From the NCBI RefSeq assembly GCF_022539665.2, contig NC_081338.1:6250446-6314445 (forward strand): a DNA stretch of 64,000 nt, given 5' to 3'. Below are positions 1 to 12,800 of the stretch, one piece after another. How positions within the stretch are numbered: position 1 is the first letter of the stretch; every line of letters begins with the position of its first letter. The notes beneath the pieces are model-generated. The model had not been told where the DNA came from. It saw nothing but the letters and a program-made list of their open reading frames with translations, and did no database searches. Origin of the DNA: Daphnia carinata (lineage: Eukaryota > Arthropoda > Branchiopoda > Diplostraca > Daphniidae). A program made the position numbers and the translations under genes.

Positions 1-1
1 A

Positions 2-763
2 TTTAATTCAGATTGCGGATGGGGAAGGACAAGTTATGACACAAGTCCTATTCGCTACGCAAATGAAGTGCCCAAATTTGAAAAAATTGGCCGTCCCGAG
101 CAGAATGATTACGACTCGTTATCTATCACGTCGAGTGACCTTACAGATAGCTGTGACACTCAATCATTCAGTACGAGTCCGCAATCAGTCGACAGTGGAC
201 TTGATTGCCTCATGGTGGATCAAAGCATCACAGACAGCTGGACGAGTGTTGGCCATTTTAAAAGACATTCGTCGCCTGCTAGGATGATGGAATATAAATA
301 CGTTGATCAATCGACAGATAGCACCGACGTTTCATCCGTGGTCCGCCATCCTGGAAGCGTAATCCGTAAGGTGATGAAACGATCGGTTACAACTAGTTAT
401 ACGGACAGCGAGGAAGAAAGCGATGTGATGTGGCAACGTCAGCTGGATGATGGCCAGCAGGTTTCGGCGGCATTTTCAGGCGAAGAGAATGGCGAATTGA
501 CGCCCGTGCTGGAAGTGAGCCGGGCGGAGGAGTTCACAGCAGATGGGAGCCAAACCAAACGCCGAATGATGGATGAAGACAAAGCGAGTCCGGCTAGCAA
601 GGCGGGTAATTGCTGGGCGGATTGCGTCGATGTCCGCATGATCGATTTCGCCCACACAACATTCTCCGGATACCTCGGACTCGACGAAAGGATCCACTGG
701 GGTCCCGATAACGGATACCTCTTCGGTCTTGAAACTTTAACGGACATTTTGTGTGCGCTTTGA
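2..763 (+). CDS. Ip6k: Inositol hexakisphosphate kinase, copy 1 (last exon only)
   Basis: This is the terminal exon of an IP6K gene whose upstream exons lie left of the window. The frame is open from base 2 to a TGA at 761-763, about 253 residues. The C-terminal part carries the family signature [10 protein letters not shown] followed by [11 protein letters not shown]; in inositol polyphosphate kinases the IDF Asp binds the metal-ATP. Before it lies a long Ser/Asp-rich segment with blocks also present in copies 2 and 3: [34 protein letters not shown] and LTPVLEVSR. Alignment with copy 3 begins near residue 3 (NSDC), so nearly the whole exon is present. The catalytic PxxxDxKxG exon is not visible, so whether this copy is intact cannot be judged. 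It follows the same orientation as copies 2 and 3. Confidence 0.9.
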   Translation, partial: FNSDCGWGRTSYDTSPIRYANEVPKFEKIGRPEQNDYDSLSITSSDLTDSCDTQSFSTSPQSVDSGLDCLMVDQSITDSWTSVGHFKRHSSPARMMEYKYVDQSTDSTDVSSVVRHPGSVIRKVMKRSVTTSYTDSEEESDVMWQRQLDDGQQVSAAFSGEENGELTPVLEVSRAEEFTADGSQTKRRMMDEDKASPASKAGNCWADCVDVRMIDFAHTTFSGYLGLDERIHWGPDNGYLFGLETLTDILCAL

Positions 764-3430
764 GAAAATTCTGCAAAATTCCCGATGCCTTTCATCCGCA
801 AAGATGATCTGACAACGTTGCACTCCGAATTTCTTTAAAGTAAAAATGGCAAACTGTAATTGTAAATAATTGAGTATGCGTCCAGTGAATATTGCAATAG
901 TAAAATGCTGACTTGAAATACAATGCCGTGAATGGTGAGCCACGGGACCACAAAGGGGTCCCGCATGCTATTCACGAACGAAATCGAACCAAGGTTAATG
1001 GCTTCTAACGATACAACGCCATTTTCGAACGTCTAAATGACTTCATAAAAGACTATGGCAAACAAGACGATGCCGCTGTTGCATCGACTTTCTGAACCCC
1101 ACCTTAGGGCGTTACCCCAACGCGGTCAAAAACTGTCCCGACGTCATTTGATTTGCAAGTTTTTTTTTTCACATTGTTGTGGCGGACGTAGTAAATACGC
1201 AGTGGGATAAACGCGTAATTTCTAGATATGTCGGGGTAAAAGCATCTGATTACTTGATGCGCACTGCTGGATGTCATTACAACTATCTGACAACAGAGTC
1301 GTCTCGGGAATCGGATGATGTTTGCCCGATTTTTGCAGATTATAAACAATAGAAATGCTGTAAGAATCATCTTTTGAAAGAGAAAATCTAGTCGATTGGA
1401 TTGTAATTGATGCTAATAGGTCGTAGACTTGCAAAAATCCAATACCATGTGAATGTAAACATCCTCTGGCGTGACAAAATCGTGTCTTGTTTGATCTGCC
1501 TTCTGGATATACCGGAAGTTTACGGCCCCGTTTCAAGATAACGTGTAATGTTTTCAAATTTCTTTTTGAAATTATATGTTAAGAAAATTTAACTGACAAA
1601 TGAGCTCTAACGAAATTTTAACGTTACGAAAAATCGTGATAACCCCCAGTAACAGAGAGCTGATTTTGCTCCTTTTGCATGATGTTTAATACAAGTAGGC
1701 ACGTTAATGAAGTCTGCCATCTCTAGTGTTTGTTTTCCGGAGAATATTCCAGTTCAAATACGGTTCTATGCTCGTCCAACAGTTTATGTCACTCCAACAG
1801 TAATAACTCAAGTATTTTAAACAACTTGACGAATTCTGAAGTACATGATGGATGGAGGTCAGTACTTTACTCAATAAAGTTATCTATTAAATGATTCGCA
1901 TGTTCTGAAACTTGGAACGTGTGAACGGAGTTTTCTTAGCGTAAGTGTATTAGGTAGAACGTGTTGAATTGGATTTAGTTTCATTTTCCATAATGTTATT
2001 TACTACAAACAATACTGTTCTTAATTGTAAAGTAACATGTACACCGTTTAAGTGCCATCATCTTGAAAACCCCCATCGTATAGTACTTTTCCCTTAAAAA
2101 TAATCATTTTTCGTCTCATAATAATCTGGGGGTGGGTGGGTGTTTATGGGGAGTAAGCATGGCTATTGATACACTGGATATTTGACTTGTTTAAAAATTC
2201 TCAATATTTCGAACTTTACTGATTCATTGTTTCCAGTTTATGAAAATTTGTCAATGAAAAAGTGAACTGTGATCCACGTTTTATGAGGTATCGATACAAT
2301 GAAAAAAATTTTCAAAGTAATACTATCTTGTTTGTTTTACTAGAGTTTTAGTAACGACAAGAACGTCGTCCATTGTAAGGCAATTGAATTGTTGATATCC
2401 TGAAAATTACAACCGCTAAACTTCTCTTTGTTCGCAAAAATGAAGATGGTGCACACGTGTACGTCGGAACCTGAAGGTAAGATACTATTTCCTCTTTTTT
2501 AAAGTTAGTCGATGTTGGCTTCGATGTGCTGTTAGTATGTAAATTTTGTTCGAGAACCACTGGCCAAATGTCTCTTTTTCACTGAACATGTGACAATTGA
2601 AACGAAGGAACCTAGTGTGACGATTCACATAAAACTAAGAAGTTAGCGTGACTCATCTTACTTTCCGCCATTAGACTTTTTTTTTTTTCTAATCGATACA
2701 GAACCCTGCAGAATTGTTGAGAATTCATGAGAGCTGTAAATGTATGTTCTATCAGTACGCTGTTGATGATTGCCTGTGTGTTTGACACCATCATGATTTT
2801 TGTACGTGATGTTGAATATGTTGGTTCTTTAGCTTAGTTGGGTTTGTTCTACCGAAACGACATCCGTTTACGTAATGAATGAGATCTACGCGTTTCTCCT
2901 CTCGACCTTCCAACCCAGTTTCAGTTAAAATTATTTTCGAATTTTCCAGCTGTTTCCATGGTGCTAAAATTTTAAAAATTGCCTAACTCAATGCTTTTGA
3001 ACTTAACTTTCGTTGTTTTATCAGGTTACATACAGTTAAATTCTTGATTATCACATTTGCCAAAACATTTGTAAATTCCAACATCAACGTTGTAGGGTAA
3101 ACTTTCTTGAATATTCACTACTTTCATTTCCTTTGACTAAAGCTAATACTTTCGAATAGGATGAGGAAGTTGATAGCTAGGGCAAAAACGGTACAAACGG
3201 AAATTTGAGACAGAACAGTCAATTTCCCTTTGTGAAAATCCAGGACACTCAAACAGTCCGCTAGATTGCGTCTGCGCGTGCAGCTGGGAGCGGTAGGGAA
3301 AGACCCTTGCCTTTTACTTAGCCCACCTGGGTCGCTCCCGCTACGTTGGTTTTGTGAATGTACGCAGCAGTTGGCCTTTCGGGAGGGAAGACCGTAGATG
3401 TGCGTGATATAACAAAAAGGGGTATACATA
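764..3430. other. Intergenic spacer between IP6K copies 1 and 2
   Basis: No coding exon could be supported here. The first 150 bp are probably the 3' UTR of copy 1; a stretch near 857 (AATTGTAAATAATT) resembles the 3' UTR of copy 2 near 9853. The remainder is AT-rich with short open frames that look random. Confidence 0.6.
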
Positions 3431-3439
3431 GTGGGCTAG

Positions 3440-3642
3440 TGCAGGGTCTCGTTCATAGAGCAGCCGCTCGTCAGTGAGTCAACACGTCGACATTTTTCCT
3501 CCGCTTGTTTGTTATCTATTCGAGTGTACTTCAAAAGACAACATTGCCATTTGGTGCTTTCCTGTTCAAGTGCGTGCCATCGTCTTAAAATTTATTTTAA
3601 ACATTTTGTGTAGGCCCCTCTGCTCGGTAAAATTATATCCGG
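3440..3642 (+). promoter_or_regulatory. Promoter-proximal region and 5' noncoding exon of IP6K copy 2
   Basis: A block reading GCAGGGTCTCGTTCATAGAG at 3441-3460 recurs almost unchanged upstream of copy 3 at 14108-14127. A second shared block follows about 90 bp downstream (AACATTGCCA in both). The block ends at a good splice donor (CCGG|GTAAGT, donor at 3643). A TCAGT initiator candidate lies at 3471-3475. I infer a noncoding first exon that splices over a 2.6 kb intron to the exon starting at 6243. The exact start site is not determined. Confidence 0.5.
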
Positions 3643-3732
3643 GTAAGTTGCGTTTGTTATCTCTTAAATTTGTGACATACAGCGGTTAACAAGGTTAAGG
3701 AAAATAAGTGAAAAAGGATGTGGCTCATGCCA

Positions 3733-6700
3733 TGACGTCATTTACAAGTGCCGGTCGAAATGCGGTTATCCCGCAAACCTTACCCGACCGCGAACTTGAT
3801 TAAGGGGTTATTCGTTTAATTACAATTGAGATAATTTTGCTGACATGTAAATTTCAGGATTTCTAGTTCTTTTTCTCTATTGGTTGACACGCGGGATCAA
3901 TACTGTCGGGATTTTTGTTTTACTAGTAACAGCTGTTTTTATGCAGTTGTTGAGACGTCGCATAAAAGTTGTTAAACAGTCGTGAGAATGTCAGGCATTT
4001 CCAAGGTTGGTTGGATATAGAGGAAGCGGGCAAATGACCGCGTGAGTGCGCTCACCTCTCAATTCGGTCGGTGTGCTGTTTCTTTCGAAACCTTTTGCTT
4101 TTTGTTTCAATCACGAATAGAACCTAATTATCCGTAATACTAGAAAGAATGCGTGATTGATAACACCTTGACGAAATAACGGGATAACTCCCATTTTGAT
4201 TCACGCTTATCTCTGCCCATTTTTTTGTAATCCACTGAAAGTATTCTCAAGAATTAATGGGAACGTTTCTCCTTGTCCCGAATTTATCACGCACGACTTT
4301 TTTTTGTTTCTATGGAAAAACATTGATGGCCTGCATTTCGTGCGAACCTTAATCCCGCCAACTGATCTCTCACATTCCGGAACTTGACTTTGTTTTACCA
4401 TGGGGTAGGGGAGGGGAATCCTCTTAGAACGTGAAGAGCGAGTATATTCTTTTGTGTTGGCGTGACAATATCATTACAAACTATTCCAATTAAAAATTTA
4501 GAAACGTTTAAAAAGCGATTTTTTCTTTTACACACTGCGGGATTTTGCTTGACTGTTGCCGTGTGTTTAATGACGTCAACCAGCTGTTTCGGTCGTGCCG
4601 ATTTCTTTGTGTGTCCCGCAGCGTTCATGCCGCCGAATTTTGTTTTTCTGCTGGGCACCTCCCACTATCCCAGCTAGACAAGCAGTCGCCAATTATATTC
4701 TATTCTTTTTTAGAAGCCGACTTTGGAATTGCGGTTGCCAAAAAAAATTAGAGTCGGCACTGTCAAAAAGAAAATCCTTCGCGGTAGGGGTTTTCTGGAA
4801 CAAATGCTTTTTTTTTTTTTTTACATTTCTCTAACGAACGATGTATTTTTCTTTTTTTCATAATAAGAAAGAACAAGGCAGGGTAGATTGATCTCGACAG
4901 TTGTCTGCTAATGGCTCCCGGGTTTCTTATCGAATGCACGAAGATTCACGATCACGTTGGGGAAGATGGGGTGGGGTGGTGAAAGTAACTGGAACAGGAT
5001 TGAATGCCGCTTGGATTGATCGATGTACCATGACCTACTTTCCCGAGAAACAATTACCAGAAGACAACTGCGGGACTCACGCATAGAAATCAATTAAAAA
5101 CAAGTTTAAAGAATTTAATGTCTGCGAAAATGGGCAATCATTGTGTGTTTTCCCATGACGTTTTAATCTCGTCATAAGGTTATAAAGACAGCCGTTTATC
5201 TGTTGAGCAAACCGACAATAACAACAACAAACAAACAAAAACGATAGCGAGTGTCGCAAGTTCACTAGACGGTCTAGTGACGTAGTTATCGAGTGCACTA
5301 TACAGTCGAATCACGCGTGAGTTATCGGGCATAAGCATTTCAGTTGTCGAGTCGTACGGTTTGCTCGTTTTCAAAGGAGCCGTGATTGGCGCGTGATTCT
5401 CGCAATCCTTTAATTTGTTACGACATTTGTTGGCTCGTGACACGAACCGTATGTCCAAAAAAAAAACTTGGTGATATAGAACAAAACCAGAACAGATTGG
5501 TTTTCAAATAAGGAAATCGAACTTTACTTTGTTGGTATCACGAATTTCAGTGTTCAATCGTTTGTGAAACAGGGTGTCGAATCGAGTGGGTTAAAGATAC
5601 TTTCAACTGTTAATTTTCTGTTCGATTATTTTTGCAAGGTAATGGTTTCGAATTGCATAATAGCCCAGGTAGATTACTGTCCTATTTTTTGTCCTGCGTG
5701 TGGCAATTCGTTTTTCATGATCAGTTTGCCCTCGTGCCACCGATATTCGAGGTTTCTCCTATTACATGAAATTTCGTTTCAATTGACATTTGCGCAATGG
5801 GATTAATCATCAAGGTTTGCCCCATTTGACACCGTAACATCAATATCCTTGACCGTGATCGGAACATGTTTTCGCTGGGCATTTGAAACAGTGCGATGTA
5901 AATTTATATTCCATTTAATGGAGTACAACGTTTCGCTTATCCGGATGAAAATGGCAAATATTAGGAGAGTGGGGTTTCCCCTTTCAGGTTAAAAATGAAG
6001 AAAGAAACGTAGTAACTCGCCATTTTGAGCTTGTGAAATCACGAGGTAAACGCTGGCTGATTTTACAAAGAGTTTTCTATGACGTCATTCTCTGATGACG
6101 TGTCTCGTCTACTCAGCACTTTCCGTACCACTCGTTCATTTTTTTTTTATCTTTTGCCAAACTTGTAAAGAAAACAAACTCGGAAATAGCCACATGCAAA
6201 CTTTCACTTTAAATTTTAATTGAAAAATTTTTATCGATGCAGTTGGCGTATGGAATGGTGTGTTGGGCAGTGAACGACGAAAAAGCTGTATTGGATTCAG
6301 CAACCGCCCTTAGTAATAAAATGGAAGTCCAACCCAACGCTAAAAAATGCAAATTCCAAGATCAGTCGGAAATGGAGCTGCCATGTCTTCCTGCAGATCC
6401 GTGTCCGGAAATGCGTCCTTTCTGCCATCAGGTGAGTGAATTAATAAGTTCAAACTGAACCTTCAATTTTAAAATTTCCATTTTGAAGGTCGGAGGACAT
6501 ACCCAATTTTTGCAGCTGGATCAGTCCACCGTTTGCAAGCCTCTCATTCCGCGGGAGTTGAGTTTTTATCTGAACGCACCAGCTGACATTTGCACCTTTA
6601 CACCCAAGTGCAAAGGTAAACGACGCGTAGCAATATCGTAGTCTATTTTAAACAAACTGATTAGCCAAATCATAAATAGGACAATTCTTAATAGTCATTT

Positions 6701-6778
6701 GTATACTAATGATTTGGGATCACTGTATGATATTTCATGTCTGAATTTTGAACCGAGATAATTACTTTACTGACGTCA
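3733..6778. promoter_or_regulatory. Four CRE palindromes in introns of IP6K copy 2
   Basis: The full CRE palindrome TGACGTCA occurs at 3733-3740, 4571-4578, 6080-6087 and 6771-6778. The first three are in the inferred first intron and the last in a coding intron. These are the classical CREB/ATF core; binding is inference. Confidence 0.45.
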
Positions 6779-9678
6779 CTTTCTATGTGAAAGAGTGTAA
6801 TGGTGTTCTCCAAATAGAGCACGAAGGATTCTTTTCGAGTGAAAAATGAAAGAAACAAAAGAAAAACGATGCGTTTTTCTTCAGACGCCAAAAACTTTTG
6901 GACAGAAATATCCTCCCACCCACGACGGCCCTTTTGTCGGCTCTCGTGCTACAAAAAAAAATTGACAAAAAGAAGGCGATGTCAGTAAAGATAAACGGCT
7001 GGATTAAATTCCTATACAAATCCTGATGGATGGACTATTTAGAGCTTTTTGCAATCCTTTGTTTTATCGTGAGCGTTTACCATTTTCTTTAATTATTCAG
7101 GTGTGATCCAGACGTGGCACCAAGAAGGTCGTCAATACTGGAAACGATTCGCAATGGATGAAATCAGCGTCACGGCCGATCATTCAGAAATCTCTTCCAA
7201 TACTCGGCACGATGCTCCATTGAGGTAACGTGCTACAGCGAGTTTTTAATTTAATTACAAAATTAAATATTCAATGGTCTTGTAGGATATCTCTGGCCGG
7301 CCATGAAGCCATTTCTTACCATCCTGCGCACACCTACACTGATGGATCATCTCAATGTGAGTTTTCTCTCCAAAAAAGAGATCTTTCTTTGTTTTTTGAT
7401 GGGCTATTTTCGTATGGTCGGCGCCCCCGTCCATTTCACTAAGTGTGTGTGTGCCAGATCTCTCTTCCACTTTTGGTTGTTTTTAATAGAAAATAGTTGG
7501 GCTACTCGCCAGATTCGTGTTCCTCTACACGTTCGTGAATTTGTCTGAAGCTTTTCTCTTTCAATTTCGTGTCGGCAAAAAAAAACGATGAGGTACATGT
7601 ACGAGTAGCCTCTCCGCCTTATTTAAATTTCTATTCCGCATGACCGACTTGACGTGATCAATTTCTTAATCAGAGGTTAGAAAATTCTTTTTCGTCGGTA
7701 TCAAATAGGAAGGAGGTAGCAAACTTTTAAAGACCTTGCATTCTACGACATCAAAATATGCTGACTTTCAGAAGAAAATGAATTGCAAATTTATGATGGC
7801 ATCCCAAGGTTAACAATTTTCCACCTGTCGATTTTTGGCGCTGCTACGCCATTTTTCGTTCGCTAATGAATTGGCAGCACGCGATAGCCATAAAGCGATT
7901 ATTGCCCAATGTCAACTTAATGCTTTACCGTAACTATGCCAAGTGCGATATTAAAGGCCTCCTTTCAAAAAATATTTCCGCTTCCTCCTGTTGCTGGCCT
8001 CATTCCTTCCTGTAAAAGATTCAATCAATTCGCACGTGACAATTCAAGGAAATTTCTAACGATGTTTATAATTATTCAGTTTTCATGATGCTGGAGAACG
8101 TAGCATCCGCATCGAAATTCGAGCGGCCCTGCGTGCTGGACTTGAAGATGGGCACCAGACAACACGGTGACGATGCATCCGCCGAGAAACGGAACCGGCA
8201 AATGGCCAAATGCGCAGCTAGCACTTCCGCTTCTCTCGGACTCCGGCTCTGTGGCATGAAGGTATGTAGTCTGGCTCATTATCTTTCGATCATCTTCCAC
8301 ATCTGCTAAATGCTAAGCTTTTGCGCCATTTTTAAAAATTAACATTGCGAAGTTGATGTTGTTCAATGTCTTCCTGGCTAGTCCGGCCATTTGGTAGACG
8401 GCCAATAAGTTTGGCATCAGTTTTAAAAAAGCTAAGAATATAAAAGACAACCCATTTTCTTTTTCTAAATTTGCGATCATCTATTTTTATTCTGGGCCAT
8501 CTGGTTTTCTTTTATAATACTGACAATGTGTCAACTGTTCAGGTGTACGAAGCCACATCGGACAAGTTCTTTGTCCAGGACAAGTATTTTGGAAGGAGAC
8601 TTGATGCTGATGGACTACGTAAGGCGTTGGTCCAGTTCTTCGCTAGTGGCGGGGCTCGTCGTGCTGGAATTATTGGAGCCATCCTGGAACGTCTGAGGCT
8701 TCTCCGCAAAGCTATTGAACAGCAGGACACATTTCGATTCTATTCGAGGTACATTATCTCAACTAGATTTAATTGAACATTTTTAACTAACGGGAAAATT
8801 TGCATAGTTCTTTGTTGATCGTCTACGAAGGATGCGATGAACATTGCGAATTTTTTCTCGGTCGTGATTACCATTTCCTCACTCCTCCACTTGCTAGACG
8901 ATCTAGCGAGCCGGAGTCAACTGATGTGAGTTGTTACAAACCAGCGAGATGCAGCTCGGACGCGCAAATTCCACGACTAAATGAAGTGGCCATTCCAAGC
9001 CAAGTATCCATCGCAGACACTAACGATTGTTACTTGACGGACAGCTGTGAAACTCAGTCTTTTGGTACGAGTCCACAATCCGTTGACAGCGGACTCGATT
9101 GCCTCATGATGGAACAAGCTTCGTCGCTGTCCAGCACCAATGAGTGCTGCTGGAAGGGTGTGAATGGCCAGGGCCGTTACAAGCCTATTTTAAAGAATTC
9201 ATCGACGAGTTACGAGTGTGACAATTCAACAGACAGCACAGACAGTGGAGTCTTCTCTTTGCCAATGGTTAAACAGCAATTTAAAAAATTGAAGAAACAA
9301 TCGACGACTTACACGGACAGCGAAGAAGAAAGCGATGTGATGTGGCTGGAGGATGGCCAGCAGGTTTCAATGGAGTTGTCAGGCGAGGAAGATGGCGAAT
9401 TGACGCCCGTGCTGGAAGTCAGCCGGACGGAAGAGTTCACAGCAAATGGAAGCCAAGACAAACCGAATCCAGCTAAAGCGGATAATTGCTGGGCAGATTG
9501 TGTCGATGTCCGAATGATCGATTTCGCGCACACGACCTTCTCTGGTTACCTCGGATTGGACGAACGGGTTCATTGGGGCCCCGACAACGGATATCTTTTC
9601 GGTCTTGAAAATTTGACAGACATTTTAAGCGAATTGCAAGGATTTTCTGCTCATCAGAGAAACGCCTTATCTTATTGA
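6321..9678 (+). CDS. Ip6k: Inositol hexakisphosphate kinase, copy 2
   Basis: IP6K phosphorylates InsP6 to the pyrophosphate 5-InsP7 with ATP, in the cytosol or nucleus. Coding exons: 6321-6431, 6489-6615, 7101-7224, 7286-7356, 8080-8261, 8543-8748 and 8808-9678; all junctions are GT-AG and the phases agree, giving 563 aa. Visible motifs are VGGHTQF and [11 protein letters not shown] near residue 40-60, PCVLDLKMG (PxxxDxKxG, about 161-169) followed by [13 protein letters not shown] (about 274-277) and MIDFAHT (about 510-516). The start is taken at the ATG before [12 protein letters not shown] because copy 3 has the matching [13 protein letters not shown], while the frame upstream diverges. The protein is longer than typical IP6Ks (roughly 400-450 aa) because of a Ser/Asp/Glu-rich insert at about 300-500. 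The exon begins at 6243 with 78 nt of leader. Likely active. Confidence 0.93.
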
Positions 9679-9881
9679 CAATTTAAATTACGCACTGGGA
9701 CAGACAATATTTTTCAAAAATTCCAGATGACAATGATGGCGAACAAGTACAAATATGATGGACAAAACGAAAATTCAGACCTGTAAAGAAAACAAGGTCG
9801 GTTAAGAATTAGTGCAACGTTTTTTAATGTATGATCTTCATGTTATTTGGTTAATTGTAAATAATTTTTGTACTCAAAAAC

Positions 9882-9887
9882 AATAAA
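9882..9887 (+). terminator. Polyadenylation signal of IP6K copy 2
   Basis: AATAAA lies about 200 bp after the stop codon, within AT-rich 3' UTR. Confidence 0.55.
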
Positions 9888-9899
9888 CACTGACATGGA

Positions 9900-12800
9900 T
9901 ATTGTGGATTGTAATTCTTGAAGATAACCAAAATTGTTGACTACTTAATTTTGCTATTGGAATGAGGTCAAAAAATTGGGTCTATCTCAGTGCGATCCTG
10001 ATAACAATTGCATGTCATCGTTAATTTCGTGTCTTCTTCTAGTGATGAAGCTACACAAAAAAACAGGACGTTGGTATGAACATTCTGATAATGGCCAGAA
10101 CAAAGTACGGGAGTCAAAAGTGCGTGATTCGCTATTAAAAAATAGGCAACAGAAAATAGCTGCGAGTTAACGTATTCATCATTACAGCGGCCGGATATCT
10201 ATAAATAGCGTTCATTAGTATCCGGATCTTGTAACATGAAAGAGAAATGATAATTAAATAACAATAATGCAATTACTGCCTTTTGTCAGTCATTTCTTAA
10301 GGGTATTTTCTACAAAAGGTCGTCTGCTATTATAACATGAATCGATTCTAATTGGAAAGGAGGAAAATATTTTTTTTCGAGCAACTTCACGAGTTCATTT
10401 TTAGCCAATTGGATATATTTATTTAACGAGAATTTTCAGCGTAGCTGTTGTTTACGTCAACGGAAGTTCACCAAACATGTTTTGTTTGTTATTCTCTTGA
10501 ACTACGCAGTTACGCAACTTCCAAACACTCCCAGTCTTTTGTTTAGAATTACCAGAAAAACTACGCAATTAACATTTCGTCAAACCATAGGGATAATTTA
10601 AACAAATCTACATCGTTTGTACCTTTATCTATGTTTGATTGTCAACATGTTTTCGTCTTGATGTTTTGATCTTTGAATCTCGTCTGATAACAACGAGACA
10701 CATTTTACATATCAAGGGATTAAATTTTTGTAGTGCCCGTTTTCCAGCTCTGGAATTGAGACATGATCGATTTCAGGAAAATTTTTCCAAGAAAACTTGT
10801 TTACTCAGCCAGACCAACCCCCCCACAAGTTTTTCATGTGAGCTATAATAAATGGTGGCGTGAGAGAATTTCAAGTCTAGCGGCTGACATGTGAAACCTA
10901 CAACACCACTAACACTCTGATTGAAAGTTAATCGATTCCTAACAACATTATATTTTTACTGAAATGTTTCCCATGTTAGCGTCCCTACGGTTGATGATAT
11001 ATGAAAATATCTTGTCTTTGATTTTAGAGTAAAAGTCACGTAAAAAAGACGTTATGGATGATGTAACTTTCTTGGAAAGGTTACTGGACCTTAAAAAAAA
11101 ACGATTGATGACACGAGAGCTTTGAAACGCATTCGGTGGCAATTGCATATGTCAAGATAACACAACCGGGGAAGGGAAATCTCGGATGAAATTTGCAATT
11201 TTATCTAGGGTATCTAATCATCACAAATTGAGATCACAGACGTCCGTTGGATTGAATAACGGGAATATAGTACCTTGTGGGGGGGATTCCATCACTAATT
11301 AATAAACGATCTAAATGGGGACAAATACTTTAATATCATTTTTGGAGTAAAAAACCGGATGCAAGATGGCACCATTCTAGGATTCTTAGCTTATATTGCA
11401 TTTATCGTTTGAAAAATCTGAGATCACATAACACAAGAATGACCCCCCCTGGTGTTATTGACGTAATTTTACCACTCAAACGATCCACGTGACGTACACT
11501 GTATAATTTGCGTTTTCCTTATATGTTGTCAGCCAATATTGAATTGCGTAATTCAATACTGGCTCTCAACATGTATCACACGACTATTTATCCACAATGA
11601 AATGCAAGTATCGTTCGTTGAGTGGTGACCGTATGGCAAAAGTAATCGTTAAAACAAAGGTGATAAAAGAAAATGGAATGACGAAGCTATAGTAACCTGT
11701 TTTTTTTTAAATCCAATGAAGAAAATCTTGTACACGCGGATGGGGTGGATCCTGCGTTTGTAGAATCGGAAGAAACTAAACTTATTGCCACTGTTGTCAT
11801 TCTTTTTCGATTCACTATTTAAAGTTTAAACAACAAACTTTGGCTTCATCAATAAATCCTTTATCAGTTTGCAGACGACAGAAAAATCTAGAATATTAGA
11901 CTTCATGTCGCACTGGTCCATTGGATACTGTTTACCAGATGAGGCTGTTGCCATAGCTACCTCCATGTTTATTGCAAAAACATTCCAAAAGAAAGAAAAG
12001 ACTAACTAGGCTTTTAAAACATTAATAAATGATTGTCTAATGAAAAAACGGTGCGTAAATTTTTTTTATTCGAGAAAAAAAATAAAAAAATGACTCATGA
12101 TTAAAAAATATTTCAGCACAATTATTAACAGAAAATGGCAACGTTTATCCTATTTTACCCATTATGGCGGCAGTGGCACACGAGAATTGGCACTTGATCA
12201 AGGATTATCGCCATCGCCGGATAACAAAAGGTAACTGGTGTCAAGAGATCCACATAGATTATCTATCTGTATCTGTGTAACCTTAACAAGTAAGATCTAA
12301 AACTTATCTTATTATAGTAAATTAAATCATGTTTAGTGTTACTGCACCTTTGTTACGCCATGTACGAAAAGAATATGAGTCGAATTTGGTCCATTTTGAA
12401 AGCCTTGTGATGAATAGCACGTGTGTTTGTGTCTCATCTTCCTAGAAGGTCAGAATTATTCAAGTATGTGGAGCATATTTTCATTTTTATCTAAAGAAAA
12501 CTTTTTACTCGTATTCTTTATTTACCGCACTGGCAAAGCAAAAATGTTGTTTCTGGATGTCAAGAGATCATAGGGTACTATTTGTTCGACAAAGTTTGGC
12601 TGCTAGCCATCACTCCGAGTTAACGTGGTACTCGAAATGGGTTCCGTCTGTCAGACATAGGAAGACATTCTGTTATTAATAGACTTTAGTGCCAAGTAAT
12701 CGTACAAGAATTATGGCACGGATTTTCAAATTTCAATAGTTCATCTAATATTCTCGCAGCAAATTTGTGAGTTAGCCATCTAGCGTTCAAATGTAGTCCA

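Noticed and set aside
439..801. Minus-strand frame opposite IP6K copy 1
   Set aside because: It is antisense to the conserved terminal exon; similar frames appear opposite copies 2 and 3 because the coding strand is conserved.
3124..3429. 101-residue minus-strand frame before IP6K copy 2
   Set aside because: No domain, abuts the promoter of copy 2, and no matching frame exists upstream of copy 3.
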